DNA of 64,000 nucleotides. Source: CAIOYC01 sp965277345 (GTDB taxonomy: Bacteria > Pseudomonadota > Alphaproteobacteria > Caulobacterales > Caulobacteraceae). The stretch covers positions 806,001-870,000 of the forward strand of contig CBDICI010000004.1 of NCBI GenBank assembly GCA_965277345.1, written 5' to 3'. Position numbers and translations under genes: made by a program. Below, piece after piece: positions 24,841-32,549 of this stretch. Positions within the stretch are counted from its first letter, which is position 1. Every line of letters starts with the position of its first letter. The notes under the pieces are model-generated. The model did no database searches and was not told where the DNA came from. It worked only from the letters and a program-made list of their open reading frames with translations.

Positions 24841-25818
24841 ATGACCGCCAAGGACAACGCTCCCGCCGCCGCCCATTCGGCGCCGGATCATGCCGCTACC
24901 GAAGCGCACGCGCCCGGGAAGGCGCCGGACAAGGCCACGAAACCCAAGGCCGGCTGGCTGGCCCGTCTGCGCCCGGGCCTGAAGAAGCAGGTCTCACCGC
25001 GGGTGCAGGACACCCCGGACGACCTGTGGATGAAGGACCCGGAGACCGGGGAGCTGCTCTATCGCCCGGACCTGGAGGCGGCGGATTGGGTCACGCCCTC
25101 CGGCCATCACCTGCGCCTGACGCCCGACCAGCGCTTCGCCGTCACCTTCGACGAGGGGCGGCATGAGCGAATCCAGGCGCCCTCGACCCCCGACGATCCG
25201 CTCGGGTTCAAGGACCAGAAACCCTATACCGAACGCCTCAAGGCCGCGCGGGCGGCGACGGGCGAGGTGGACGCCATGTCCATCGCCTCGGGGACGATCG
25301 GCGGTCGCGCCGCGGTGGTTCTGGTGCAGAATTTCGGCTTCCTCGGCGGTTCGCTCGGCCAGGCGGCGGGCGACGGCTTCATCACCGCGGCGCGGGCGGC
25401 GATAGAGCGCGATTGCCCGCTGGTGGCGTTCACCGCTTCCGGCGGCGCGCGGATGCAGGAAGGGACGCTCAGCCTGATGCAGATGGCGCGCTCGACCCTC
25501 GCCATCCAGGAGCTGAAGGCCAGAGGACTGCCCTATTTGGTGGTCCTGACCGACCCCACCACGGGCGGCGTCACGGCCAGCTACGCCATGCTGGGCGATG
25601 TCCAGTTCGCCGAACCGGGCGCCCTGATCGCCTTCACCGGTCCGCGCGTGATCGAGCAGACCATCCGCGAGACCCTGCCGCCGGGGTTCCAGCGGGCCGA
25701 ATATCTCGAAGACAAGGGCGTGATCGACCACGTGGTCCCGCGCGCCCAACTCGCCGCCAGGCTAGGCGTCGTTATCGGCATCCTGATGGAGGGCCGGGCG
25801 CGGCTGCGCGCCGCCTAG
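24841..25818 (+). CDS. accD: Acetyl-CoA carboxylase carboxyltransferase beta subunit, zinc finger lost
   Basis: 325-residue carboxyltransferase subunit for malonyl-CoA synthesis; AccA is elsewhere. The crotonase-fold core is complete (FGFLGGSLGQAAGDGF, SGGARMQEGTLSLMQM, TTGGVTASYAMLGD). The N-terminus is extended by about 35 residues of Ala/Pro/Lys-rich sequence. The four-Cys zinc ribbon of E. coli AccD is absent: KCPSCG is replaced by KDPETG (65-70) and VCPKCDHH by VTPSGHH (84-90). Its TAG stop is also the first three bases of the repeat array that follows. folC, the usual next gene, is not here. Confidence 0.96.
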   Translation: MTAKDNAPAAAHSAPDHAATEAHAPGKAPDKATKPKAGWLARLRPGLKKQVSPRVQDTPDDLWMKDPETGELLYRPDLEAADWVTPSGHHLRLTPDQRFAVTFDEGRHERIQAPSTPDDPLGFKDQKPYTERLKAARAATGEVDAMSIASGTIGGRAAVVLVQNFGFLGGSLGQAAGDGFITAARAAIERDCPLVAFTASGGARMQEGTLSLMQMARSTLAIQELKARGLPYLVVLTDPTTGGVTASYAMLGDVQFAEPGALIAFTGPRVIEQTIRETLPPGFQRAEYLEDKGVIDHVVPRAQLAARLGVVIGILMEGRARLRAA

Positions 25819-25921
25819 ACCCTGATCGGCTCATATCGAGCCGTGAATCAGGGTCTACACTTTGAGTTTAGAGCATGATTCACGCTTCGGATGATTCCAT
25901 CCGAAACGATCATGCTCTAGC
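25816..25921. repeat. Composite palindromic repeat, unit 1 (modules A and B)
   Basis: Module A (25816-25857): outer stem TAGACCCTGAT/ATCAGGGTCTA, inner stem CGGCTC/GAGCCG, loop ATATC, 3-base bulge. An 11-base spacer, CACTTTGAGTT, follows. Module B (25869-25919): outer stem TAGAGCATGAT/ATCATGCTCTA, inner stem TTCGGATG/CATCCGAA, loop ATTC, unequal bulges. The first TAG is the accD stop codon. The unit is 103 bases, identical to unit 2. It resembles REP/BIME-type elements in design; I do not recognise a named family. Confidence 0.95.
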
Positions 25922-26024
25922 ACCCTGATCGGCTCATATCGAGCCGTGAATCAGGGTCTACACTTTGAGTTTAGAGCATGATTCACGCTTCGGATGATTC
26001 CATCCGAAACGATCATGCTCTAGC
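25922..26024. repeat. Composite palindromic repeat, unit 2, identical to unit 1
   Basis: An exact 103-base tandem copy of unit 1, with the same modules A and B and spacer. Exact identity means recent duplication or gene conversion. Confidence 0.95.
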
Positions 26025-26063
26025 ACCCTGATCGGTTCATATCGAACCGTGAATCAGGCCCTA
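26025..26063. repeat. Composite palindromic repeat, partial unit 3 (module A only)
   Basis: A third module A in the same phase. Its inner stem carries paired changes, CGGTTC with GAACCG, in place of CGGCTC with GAGCCG, so the stem is preserved. Its last three bases, CTA, are the reverse complement of the TAG stop of the minus-strand gene that follows. Confidence 0.9.
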
Positions 26064-26534
26064 GCCGGGGTCGTCCTCGGAGTTGGAGGTCGAGCCGCGC
26101 CCCTCCGCCGGGCGGGCGGAACGCTCTGACGATTCGACCGGCGCCTCGGCCATGTCGGCGCGCAACCGGGCGTCGAAGGCGCGCTGTTCCGCCGCCGCCG
26201 AAGCCTGTTCCCGATGCTCTTCCACCAGAGCGGCCTGCAAGGTGGGATCGAGGGGCTCGGGCGGCCTGTTTATCGAGGCGATCTGCTCGGCGTCGAGGGT
26301 GGCCAGCTTGTCGCGGGAAACCGGCATCGCCTGCGGACGCGGCGCGGGGTCGGCGACCACCGAGAGGCGGGCCAGGTCGGACACATCCGCGCTGGCGGTT
26401 TCGGGTTTGGCGGCGACCACAACCGCCATCACGCCCACACTGAGAAGGGCGACGATCGACAGGGTCGCCGCGGCGCCCATGCGCACGCGACGATCGCGGA
26501 AGAAGGCTTTCATCTGATCGTTGAAGCGCGTCAT
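26061..26534 (-). CDS. Single-pass membrane protein, unknown function
   Basis: 157 residues, not recognised. A short basic cytoplasmic N-terminus (MTRFNDQMKAFFRDRRVRM) precedes one transmembrane helix at about 18-41. A low-complexity Ala/Glu/Arg-rich tail of about 115 residues follows, probably periplasmic. ATG 26534 has a good GAGGTGG six bases upstream, which supports this frame over the longer overlapping one. The stop codon is formed by the outer end of the repeat array, and the gene is convergent with accD. It lies downstream of rho on the same strand with a 100-base gap. Confidence 0.65.
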   Translation of the reverse strand: MTRFNDQMKAFFRDRRVRMGAAATLSIVALLSVGVMAVVVAAKPETASADVSDLARLSVVADPAPRPQAMPVSRDKLATLDAEQIASINRPPEPLDPTLQAALVEEHREQASAAAEQRAFDARLRADMAEAPVESSERSARPAEGRGSTSNSEDDPG

Positions 26535-26634
26535 GGTCCACCTCTTTCCGGTGAACGCACAGATCGGCGCTCGGTTCGAGGGGACCCGCCTTATCCGTCG
26601 CGGCCTTGAACGCCGGACGTTCTCCCCCGCCCGA

Positions 26635-28023
26635 TCAGGTGTTCATCGACTGGAAGAAGTCGGCGTTGTTCTTGGTGTTGCGGAGCTTGTCGAGCAGGAA
26701 CTCGATGGCGTCCTGCGAGCCCATGGGCGCCAGGATGCGGCGCAGCACGTGGGTCTTGGTCAGGATCGCCCGGTCGGTGATCAACTCGTCCTTGCGGGTG
26801 CCGGACTTCAGGATGTCGATGGCGGGGTAGATCCGCTTGTCCGCGACCTTGCGGTCCAGCACGATTTCCGAGTTGCCGGTGCCCTTGAACTCTTCGAAGA
26901 TCACCTCGTCCATGCGCGAGCCGGTGTCGATCAGCGCGGTGGAGATGATGGTCAGCGACCCGCCCTCCTCGATATTCCGCGCCGCGCCGAAGAAGCGCTT
27001 CGGCCGCTGCAGGGCGTTGGCGTCGACACCGCCGGTCAGCACCTTGCCCGAGCTTGGCACCGTGGTGTTGTAGGCCCGCCCGAGGCGGGTGATGTTGTCC
27101 AGGAGAATGATCACGTCCCGCTTGTGCTCGACCAGCCGTTTGGCCTTCTCGATGACCATTTCGGCGACCTGCACGTGGCGGGTGGCCGGTTCGTCGAAGG
27201 TCGAGGCGATCACTTCGCCCTTCACCGTGCGCTGCATGTCGGTCACTTCTTCCGGCCGTTCGTCGACCAGCAGCACCATCAGGAAGCATTCGGGGTGGTT
27301 GGCCTCGATCGCCTTGGCGATATTCTGCATCATGATGGTCTTGCCGACCCGGGGCGGCGCCACGATCAGGCAGCGCTGGCCCTTGCCGATCGGCGCCACG
27401 ATGTCGATCACCCGGCCGGAGCGATCCTTCAGCGTCGGGTCCTCGATCTCCATGGTCAGCCGCTCGTTCGGATAGAGCGGGGTCAGGTTGTCGAAGTGGA
27501 CCTTGTGGCGGACGTTCTCCGGGTTCTCGAAGTTGACCGTGTCGACCTTGATGATGGCGAAGTAGCGCTCGCCTTCGCGCGGGCCGCGCACCGGGCCTTC
27601 GCAGGTGTCGCCGGTCTTCAGGCCCATCTTCCTGATCTGGGAGGGTGAGACATAGATGTCGTCGGGGCCCGGCAGGTAGTTGGCCTCGGGCGAGCGCAGG
27701 AAGCCGAAGCCGTCGGGCAGCACCTCCAGCGTGCCGGAGCCGGTGATCTCCACCCCCTCCTCGGCCAGGGTCTTGAGGATGGCGAACATCATGTCCTGCT
27801 TGCGCATGGTGTTCGCGTTCTCGATCTCGAGGCTTTCGGCGAAGGCCGTGAGATCGGTGGGGGACTTGTCCTTCAGTTCCTGTAGGGACAGGCGCGGCAG
27901 GCTGGCGGCGATGGCGGAAACCGCGTCTTCGCCATTGGCCTCTTCGGATGCGGCCTCGTCGGCGGCGATGCGTTCGTTCTCGGCGTCTTCGGCCGTGGGG
28001 TCGGTATGGGTGAGGTCGGACAT
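26635..28023 (-). CDS. rho: Transcription termination factor Rho
   Basis: 462-residue hexameric RNA helicase. An acidic N-terminal extension of about 35 residues precedes the Rho-N domain (LSLQELKDKSPTDLTAFAES). Then come the OSB RNA-binding fold (GFGFLRSPEANYLPGPDDIYVS), Walker A APPRVGKT, Walker B VIILLDNITRLGRAYN and the R-loop. ATG 28023. The leader between secB and rho is 293 bases with no ORF, long enough for autoattenuation as in E. coli rho, though I see no specific element. In many alphaproteobacteria rho neighbours mnmE; here mnmE is 20 kb away on the opposite strand. Confidence 0.98.
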   Translation of the reverse strand: MSDLTHTDPTAEDAENERIAADEAASEEANGEDAVSAIAASLPRLSLQELKDKSPTDLTAFAESLEIENANTMRKQDMMFAILKTLAEEGVEITGSGTLEVLPDGFGFLRSPEANYLPGPDDIYVSPSQIRKMGLKTGDTCEGPVRGPREGERYFAIIKVDTVNFENPENVRHKVHFDNLTPLYPNERLTMEIEDPTLKDRSGRVIDIVAPIGKGQRCLIVAPPRVGKTIMMQNIAKAIEANHPECFLMVLLVDERPEEVTDMQRTVKGEVIASTFDEPATRHVQVAEMVIEKAKRLVEHKRDVIILLDNITRLGRAYNTTVPSSGKVLTGGVDANALQRPKRFFGAARNIEEGGSLTIISTALIDTGSRMDEVIFEEFKGTGNSEIVLDRKVADKRIYPAIDILKSGTRKDELITDRAILTKTHVLRRILAPMGSQDAIEFLLDKLRNTKNNADFFQSMNT

Positions 28024-28316
28024 GGATATGCTCTTGGCGGAGGTTCAGCCGGCAGGCGCGCGCGGATCGGCCGCGGGCCTCGGCTCGGGATGAAGGCGCT
28101 GGCCCTGGTTCTGGTCCCGGGACGCGGCCGTTGGGAGATCGAGGAGGGCCGGCGAGAACCGCACGGCCAGAAAGGCGGGAGTCCGGAGGCGTCGGGCGAC
28201 GCGCCGAACCGGTACGCTAGCCGAACCACAGAACGACCTGCGTCGTCAAGCGCGGCTTGGAGGCGTAACGCGGATATGGGGGCCCGGCGGCCGCGGCGAA
28301 AGAGCGGGGCGGCGGC

Positions 28317-28790
28317 CTACTGGAGCGTCTCGCCCTGCGCCTGCAGGCGCTGCTGGTAGATGGTGGCGAAGTCGAGCGGCTCCATCTGGAAGGGGGGAAA
28401 GCCGCCGTTCATGGACGCGTCGGCGATGATCTGGCGCGCGAACGGGAACAGGAAGCGCGGGCATTCGATCAGCAGCACCGGCTCCAGATGCTCCTCCGGC
28501 ACGCCGGCGATCTCGAACAGGCCGCCATAGACCAGCTCGATCTGGAACGAGACGGCCTCGCCCTGCTTGGCGGTGCAGCCGATCTTGAGGTCGAGTTCGA
28601 ACAGGCCGTCGGGCCGACCCCGAGCGCTCAACTCCACGTTCATCTCCATCCCGGGCGCCGTGTCGGAGGGACGTAGCGAGTCCGGCGCGCGCGGGTTCTC
28701 GAACGAGAAATCGCGCATGAACTGGGCCAGAATGCGGATCTGCGGCCCGGCGGCCGGCGGGGCGGGGGCGTCGGCGGCGACGTCGGTCAT
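28317..28790 (-). CDS. secB: Protein-export chaperone SecB
   Basis: 157-residue tetrameric chaperone that keeps preproteins unfolded and hands them to SecA. Typical motifs are QIRILAQFMRDFSFENP at the start of the fold, CTAKQGEAVSFQIELVYGGLF, and the conserved LLIECPRFLFPFARQIIADA, with Gly-Gly-Phe-Pro-Pro-Phe after it. ATG 28790 gives the standard length; the open frame continues 28 codons upstream without merit. It is the gene just upstream of rho on the same strand and divergent from the Tim44-like gene. Confidence 0.97.
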   Translation of the reverse strand: MTDVAADAPAPPAAGPQIRILAQFMRDFSFENPRAPDSLRPSDTAPGMEMNVELSARGRPDGLFELDLKIGCTAKQGEAVSFQIELVYGGLFEIAGVPEEHLEPVLLIECPRFLFPFARQIIADASMNGGFPPFQMEPLDFATIYQQRLQAQGETLQ

Positions 28791-28879
28791 GGGGCGGCCC
28801 TTGATGCGAAGCGGCGCTGCTAACATGCCTTGGCGGGCGGGCGCAACGCCGCGTGGTCGTGGTTCGGCCATCAAGGCGC

Positions 28880-28908
28880 CTGACGCGGGACGCGAACGTC
28901 TCTATATT
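28880..28908 (+). promoter_or_regulatory. Candidate sigma-70-type promoter for the Tim44-like gene operon
   Basis: CTGACG (28880-28885), 17 bases, TATATT (28903-28908). The -10 is 5 of 6 to consensus and is a rare A/T island in this G+C-rich gap; the -35 is weak. It lies about 50 bases upstream of the Tim44-like start. Inference only. Confidence 0.35.
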
Positions 28909-28958
28909 AGTCGGCTGAGATCACGGACGGGCTCGGTTTCGATCGGTCCGCGCCCAGC

Positions 28959-29594
28959 TTGACGGATGGCGAGACGGTGGACCTGTTGCAGATCGGCGAG
29001 CTTGTGGTGTTTGGCCTTCTGGCCGCGGCGGTGCTCTACCAGCTTTACGCCGTCCTCGGCCGGCGGGTGGGACGCCAGCCCACCGACGCGCCCGCCAACG
29101 GCAAGTTGCGTCAGGGGTTCGCCCGCCTGCGCCCCGAGCCTGCGCCGGAAGTCGCCGCGCCGGAGGGGGTCGGCGCGCTGCGCGCCCGCGACCCGTCCTT
29201 CGACTCGGCCAAGTTCCTGACCAGCGCCCGCGCCGCCTATGAGACCATCGTGCGCGCCTTCATCGGCGGCGATCGCTCCACGCTTCGGCCGCTGGTGGAT
29301 GACGTGGTGTTCGACGCCTTCGAGTCGGCCATCAAACAGCGGGAGGCGGCGGACCGGACCGAGAGCATGGAGTTCCTGCAGCCGGTGCGCGCCGATCTGG
29401 AGAGCGCGGCGGTGGAGGGCGATCTGGCTCGCACCAAGGTTCGCTTCCTGGCCGAGTTCCGTACCCGCACCAAGGACGCGGCGGGCGAGGCGGTGGACGA
29501 TCGCCGCACCGCCGAGGTGTGGACCTTCGAGCGTATGTTCACCAGCCGCGATCCCAAGTGGCTGCTGACCCGGGTCGACGCCGCGGAGGCCTGA
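28959..29594 (+). CDS. Tim44/TimA-family adaptor protein
   Basis: 211-residue protein with one N-terminal membrane helix (about 12-32, ELVVFGLLAAAVLYQLYAVL), a Pro/Ala-rich linker, and a Tim44-like domain (about 80-210: SFDSAKFLTSARAAYETIVR ... KWLLTRVDA). Bacterial Tim44-like proteins (TimA) are thought to be membrane-linked adaptors for respiratory or translocation complexes. The start is TTG 28959; GTG 28977 would also keep the helix. It is placed beside secB, as in other Caulobacterales. Its TGA overlaps the mltA ATG, so the two are co-translated. Confidence 0.88.
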   Translation: MTDGETVDLLQIGELVVFGLLAAAVLYQLYAVLGRRVGRQPTDAPANGKLRQGFARLRPEPAPEVAAPEGVGALRARDPSFDSAKFLTSARAAYETIVRAFIGGDRSTLRPLVDDVVFDAFESAIKQREAADRTESMEFLQPVRADLESAAVEGDLARTKVRFLAEFRTRTKDAAGEAVDDRRTAEVWTFERMFTSRDPKWLLTRVDAAEA

Positions 29595-30844
29595 TGTTGA
29601 GCGTATCGGCCGCCGGGTATCGGGCGGCAGGACTGGCGCTGTCGGCGTTGCTGGTCGGGTGCGCCGCCGAAACGCCCGAGCCGGCGCCGCCGCCGCCGCC
29701 GATCCTGCAGCCGAGGCCGACGAGGACGCTCCCCGCCCCGCCCCACGCGGCGATCGACCTGTCGAAGGCGCCGGCTCATCCCGTGCCCTATGCCGACCTG
29801 CCCCATCCGGTCCGGCCCCCCGAAACGGCGCCGCCCACCTCGTCCACCCTGGCCACGGGCGCGCACCGCGCCTTGTCGAGCCTGCCGGGATGGGGGGCGG
29901 AGGACCATCTGGCGGCGCTGAAGGCGTTTCAGGCGGGTTGCGGGGTCGCCAGGGTGGCGGAATGGCGCGCCGTCTGCGCCCGCGCCCGAAGTGAAGCGGC
30001 CAGCGACGACGCCCAGGCCCGCGCCTTCTTCGAGGCCAATTTCACCGCCGAGGCCGCCGCGCCGACGGGTGTGCTCACCGCCTATTTCGCGCCGGAATAC
30101 CCGGCCGAGGCGGCGCCGGACGAGGTCTATTCCGCGCCGGTGCGGCCCCGTCCGGCCCATCCGGAAGACGCCGCCGAGCGCCCGCGGGCGGAGATCGAGA
30201 CCGATCCGGCCGAGGGCGTGCAGGCCTTCATGAAGGCGGAAGACCTGTTCTTCCTGCAGATCCAGGGCTCCGGCGTCCTTGTCTTTCCGGATGGACGGCG
30301 GATGAAGGCGATCTATGCCGCCGACAACGGCCTGCCCTTTACCGCCATCGCCCGGCCGATGCAGCAGGCTGGGCTGCTGGCGGCCTCCAACCTCTCCGGC
30401 GACGCCATCCGCAACTGGCTGGCCGAGCATCGCGGGCCGGAGGCGGACGCGGTGATGGACCGCGACGCCCGCTACATCTTCTTCGATCTCGTCGCCGATG
30501 ATGGGCGCGAGCCTTCGGGAGCGGCCGGACAACCGCTGACGGCGGGGCGCGCGCTGGCGATCGACCCGGCCTATCACAAATACGGCGCGCTTTACTGGAT
30601 CGACGCGGACGCCCCGAGCCTGAACGGCGCGGCGCCCGCCTACCACCGGCTGGCGCTGGCGCTGGACACCGGCGCGGCGATCCGGGGCGAACGCCGCGCC
30701 GACCTCTATCTTGGACGCGGCGACGCGGCGGGCCATGAGGCCGGGCGGGTCAGACATGTGCTAAGCTTGGTGCGCCTGATCCCCAACCCCGAGCCCACTC
30801 CCGCTGCACCCCATGAAACGCCCGCTCCGACCGGAGGAAACTAG
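29594..30844 (+). CDS. mltA: Membrane-bound lytic murein transglycosylase A
   Basis: 416-residue outer-membrane lipoprotein that cleaves peptidoglycan glycan strands. The lipobox is LALSALLVGC (lipidated Cys about 21), then a Pro-rich linker (PEPAPPPPP). The MltA barrel domain includes GVLTAYFAPEYPA, and the C-terminal 3D domain contains ALDTGAAIRGERRADLY, with the acidic catalytic residue expected there. ATG 29594 overlaps the upstream stop. The frame is also open to 29519, inside the Tim44-like gene, which is not the start because the lipoprotein signal begins at 29594. The 3' end overlaps smr by 32 bases. Confidence 0.95.
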   Translation: MLSVSAAGYRAAGLALSALLVGCAAETPEPAPPPPPILQPRPTRTLPAPPHAAIDLSKAPAHPVPYADLPHPVRPPETAPPTSSTLATGAHRALSSLPGWGAEDHLAALKAFQAGCGVARVAEWRAVCARARSEAASDDAQARAFFEANFTAEAAAPTGVLTAYFAPEYPAEAAPDEVYSAPVRPRPAHPEDAAERPRAEIETDPAEGVQAFMKAEDLFFLQIQGSGVLVFPDGRRMKAIYAADNGLPFTAIARPMQQAGLLAASNLSGDAIRNWLAEHRGPEADAVMDRDARYIFFDLVADDGREPSGAAGQPLTAGRALAIDPAYHKYGALYWIDADAPSLNGAAPAYHRLALALDTGAAIRGERRADLYLGRGDAAGHEAGRVRHVLSLVRLIPNPEPTPAAPHETPAPTGGN

Positions 30845-31385
30845 GCTCTGGGCCATCGTGGCGGCCACGGTGCGGCCCGCCCATGGCCGCGGCGCCGCGC
30901 GGGCCGGCGGAGAGGCCGACGCCCTGCCCATCGCGGCGCCGGTCCGGGCTGAAACCGCGACCTCGCCGCCACGCTTTTCAGGCCGCGCCAAACCCAAAGG
31001 CCCCGCGCCGCGACAGAAGGCGCCCAGCCCGCCCCCGCCCAGTCGGCCCCCGTCTGGCCCGCCCGAGCGGATCGAGCCCAACCGGCAGCGGCGCATCGTG
31101 CGCGAGCGCGAGGCGCTCGACCGGCGGCTCGACCTGCACGGCCTGGACCAGGACGGGGCGCGCCTGGTTCTGTTCGGCTTCCTCCGCCGCGCCCAGGCCG
31201 AGGGCGTCCGCGCGGTGCTGGTCATCACCGGCAAGGGGATGCAGGGCGACGGCATACTGCGCCGCCGCGCGCCGGAGTGGCTGGCCGACCCCGCCCTGCG
31301 CGGTGTGGTCGCCGGAGTCTCGGTAGCCGAGCGCCATCACGGCGGCGAAGGCGCGCTCTATGTGGCGTTGAAACGTCGGGTTTAG
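30813..31385 (+). CDS. Smr domain-containing protein
   Basis: 190 residues: a basic N-terminal segment, a long Pro/Ala/Arg-rich disordered linker (about 35-95), and a C-terminal Smr domain (about 105-185) with the signature LDLHGLDQDGAR and VLVITGKGMQGDGIL. Smr domains are DNA/RNA-binding, often with nicking or RNA-cleavage activity. The ATG lies 32 bases inside mltA, so translation is coupled. The TAG stop (31383-31385) is the first three bases of the palindromic repeat that follows. Confidence 0.92.
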   Translation: MKRPLRPEETRLWAIVAATVRPAHGRGAARAGGEADALPIAAPVRAETATSPPRFSGRAKPKGPAPRQKAPSPPPPSRPPSGPPERIEPNRQRRIVREREALDRRLDLHGLDQDGARLVLFGFLRRAQAEGVRAVLVITGKGMQGDGILRRRAPEWLADPALRGVVAGVSVAERHHGGEGALYVALKRRV

Positions 31386-31486
31386 AGCATGATCGTTTCG
31401 GATGGAATCATCCGAAGCGTGAATCATGCCCTAAACTCAAAGTGTAGACCCTGATTCACGGCTCGATATGAGCCGATCAGGGTCTA
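31383..31486. repeat. Composite palindromic repeat, single inverted copy (modules B then A)
   Basis: The same B-spacer-A composite as at 25816-26063 but inverted. Module B is 31383-31433, with one stem mismatch, ATCATGCCCTA. The spacer is AACTCAAAGTG. Module A is 31445-31486, with perfect stems. The first TAG is the smr stop codon and the last CTA is the complement of the stop codon of the minus-strand AKR-like gene. The element therefore fills the whole convergent gap and supplies both stops. Confidence 0.95.
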
Positions 31487-32395
31487 GGCGGCGCGGTGGC
31501 GAAGCCCGGCCTCGGCGGCCAGCGCGGCCGGGTGGTCAAGCGCCAGTGCGGGCCAGTCGAGCCTCGGTGACGGCGCGGCGGCGGCGGCGAGGATGGCGCG
31601 AACCTCTCCCACCGAGGCGGCCTCGACAATGACGCCCGACGCCTCCGGCCGATCCAGCGCGAACGACAACGCCGCGTGAAGGGGATCGGCGCCGGCCTCG
31701 GCGATCAGGCGACGCACCCGCGACACCTGGGGGCCGGCCTCCGCCACGGCGGCGGGGAGCCCGTCGCGCGGCAGGAACAGGAGGCCGCGCAGCAGGGCGG
31801 TGCGCAGGTGCACCTCGACACCCATCGCCGCAATCTCTGAAAGAGCGCCCGACGCGACCAGGCGCTGGTCGAGAAGGCCCACGCAGACGTGGATGAGATC
31901 GGGCTTGAATCGTCGGGCGACCCCCAGCGCGTCGCCGCCGGGCTCCAGCGTCACGCCGAGGCCCGAGACGGCGCCGATATCGTGAAGGCGGCCGGCCTCC
32001 GCCCACAGCTGCTGCCCGCCCTCGGTGAGGAGACGGGCGGCCTCGAACATTAGGGTAAGGGGGCGAAGCGACCGCATCCGACCGCGCGCCTGACCGAGGC
32101 GTCCCTCGAGGCGCCCCGCGCCGAGGTCCGCCGATCTCAGCTGCAGCAGCAAGCGGCCTTCGCCCGCATCGCGCATCGCCGCTTCGTCGCCCTCGACCGT
32201 GTCGAACAGGGTCACGCCTGAGCGCGCCGCCACCGCCACCGCCTCGCCGGCGGCGCGCCGGGCCAGTTCCGCGCGAAGGCCCTTGCCGCTCTGGACGCCA
32301 AACCCGTTCTGGATCCCGAAACCGCCCAGGCTCAGACCAAGCTTGGCCTTGCGCGCGGCGCAGGTGGCGGAAACGGCGGTTGGACCAGAACGCAT
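31484..32395 (-). CDS. Aldo/keto reductase-like protein with missing catalytic residues
   Basis: 303 residues with the outline of an AKR TIM barrel of the sugar/spore-coat type: N-terminal KLGLSLGGFGIQNGFG, VTLFDT on strand 2-3, DLIHVCVGLLDQRL and a C-terminal LSFALDRPEASGVIVEAAS. The catalytic tetrad appears lost: after Asp65 the expected Tyr of D-T-A-x-x-Y-G reads DTVEGDEA, and the usual Lys strand reads LLLQLRS. It may be a non-enzymatic or altered homolog. ATG 32395 is favoured over an earlier in-frame start at 32488. It is divergent from bioB; its stop codon is provided by the repeat. Confidence 0.75.
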   Translation of the reverse strand: MRSGPTAVSATCAARKAKLGLSLGGFGIQNGFGVQSGKGLRAELARRAAGEAVAVAARSGVTLFDTVEGDEAAMRDAGEGRLLLQLRSADLGAGRLEGRLGQARGRMRSLRPLTLMFEAARLLTEGGQQLWAEAGRLHDIGAVSGLGVTLEPGGDALGVARRFKPDLIHVCVGLLDQRLVASGALSEIAAMGVEVHLRTALLRGLLFLPRDGLPAAVAEAGPQVSRVRRLIAEAGADPLHAALSFALDRPEASGVIVEAASVGEVRAILAAAAAPSPRLDWPALALDHPAALAAEAGLRHRAA

Positions 32396-32549
32396 GTGGA
32401 ACGAAGCTCGCCGGGGGTTGGAAGCGGACCATGCGCGCGGAGTGCTTAAAGAAGCGCAAAGCCAAGGTTTACAAGGGGTGAACGGCAAACGGTCGCTTCG
32501 TCATGCGGCGTACTGGCCTCGTCGTCGGGCCGATGCTAGACCTGCGCCC

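Noticed and set aside
25816..26063. CRISPR array
   Set aside because: The 103-base direct units are identical throughout with no unique spacers, each is internally palindromic, and no cas genes are nearby.
26020..26541. 173-codon minus-strand frame overlapping the 157-residue membrane protein
   Set aside because: It runs into the repeat array, lacks a membrane helix or a ribosome-binding site, and has biased Arg/Gly composition. The other frame has a good GAGGTGG and a clear topology.
28024..28316. Replication origin between rho and secB
   Set aside because: The region is very G+C-rich with no DnaA-box-like TTATCCACA or A/T-rich unwinding tract. It is probably the rho leader.
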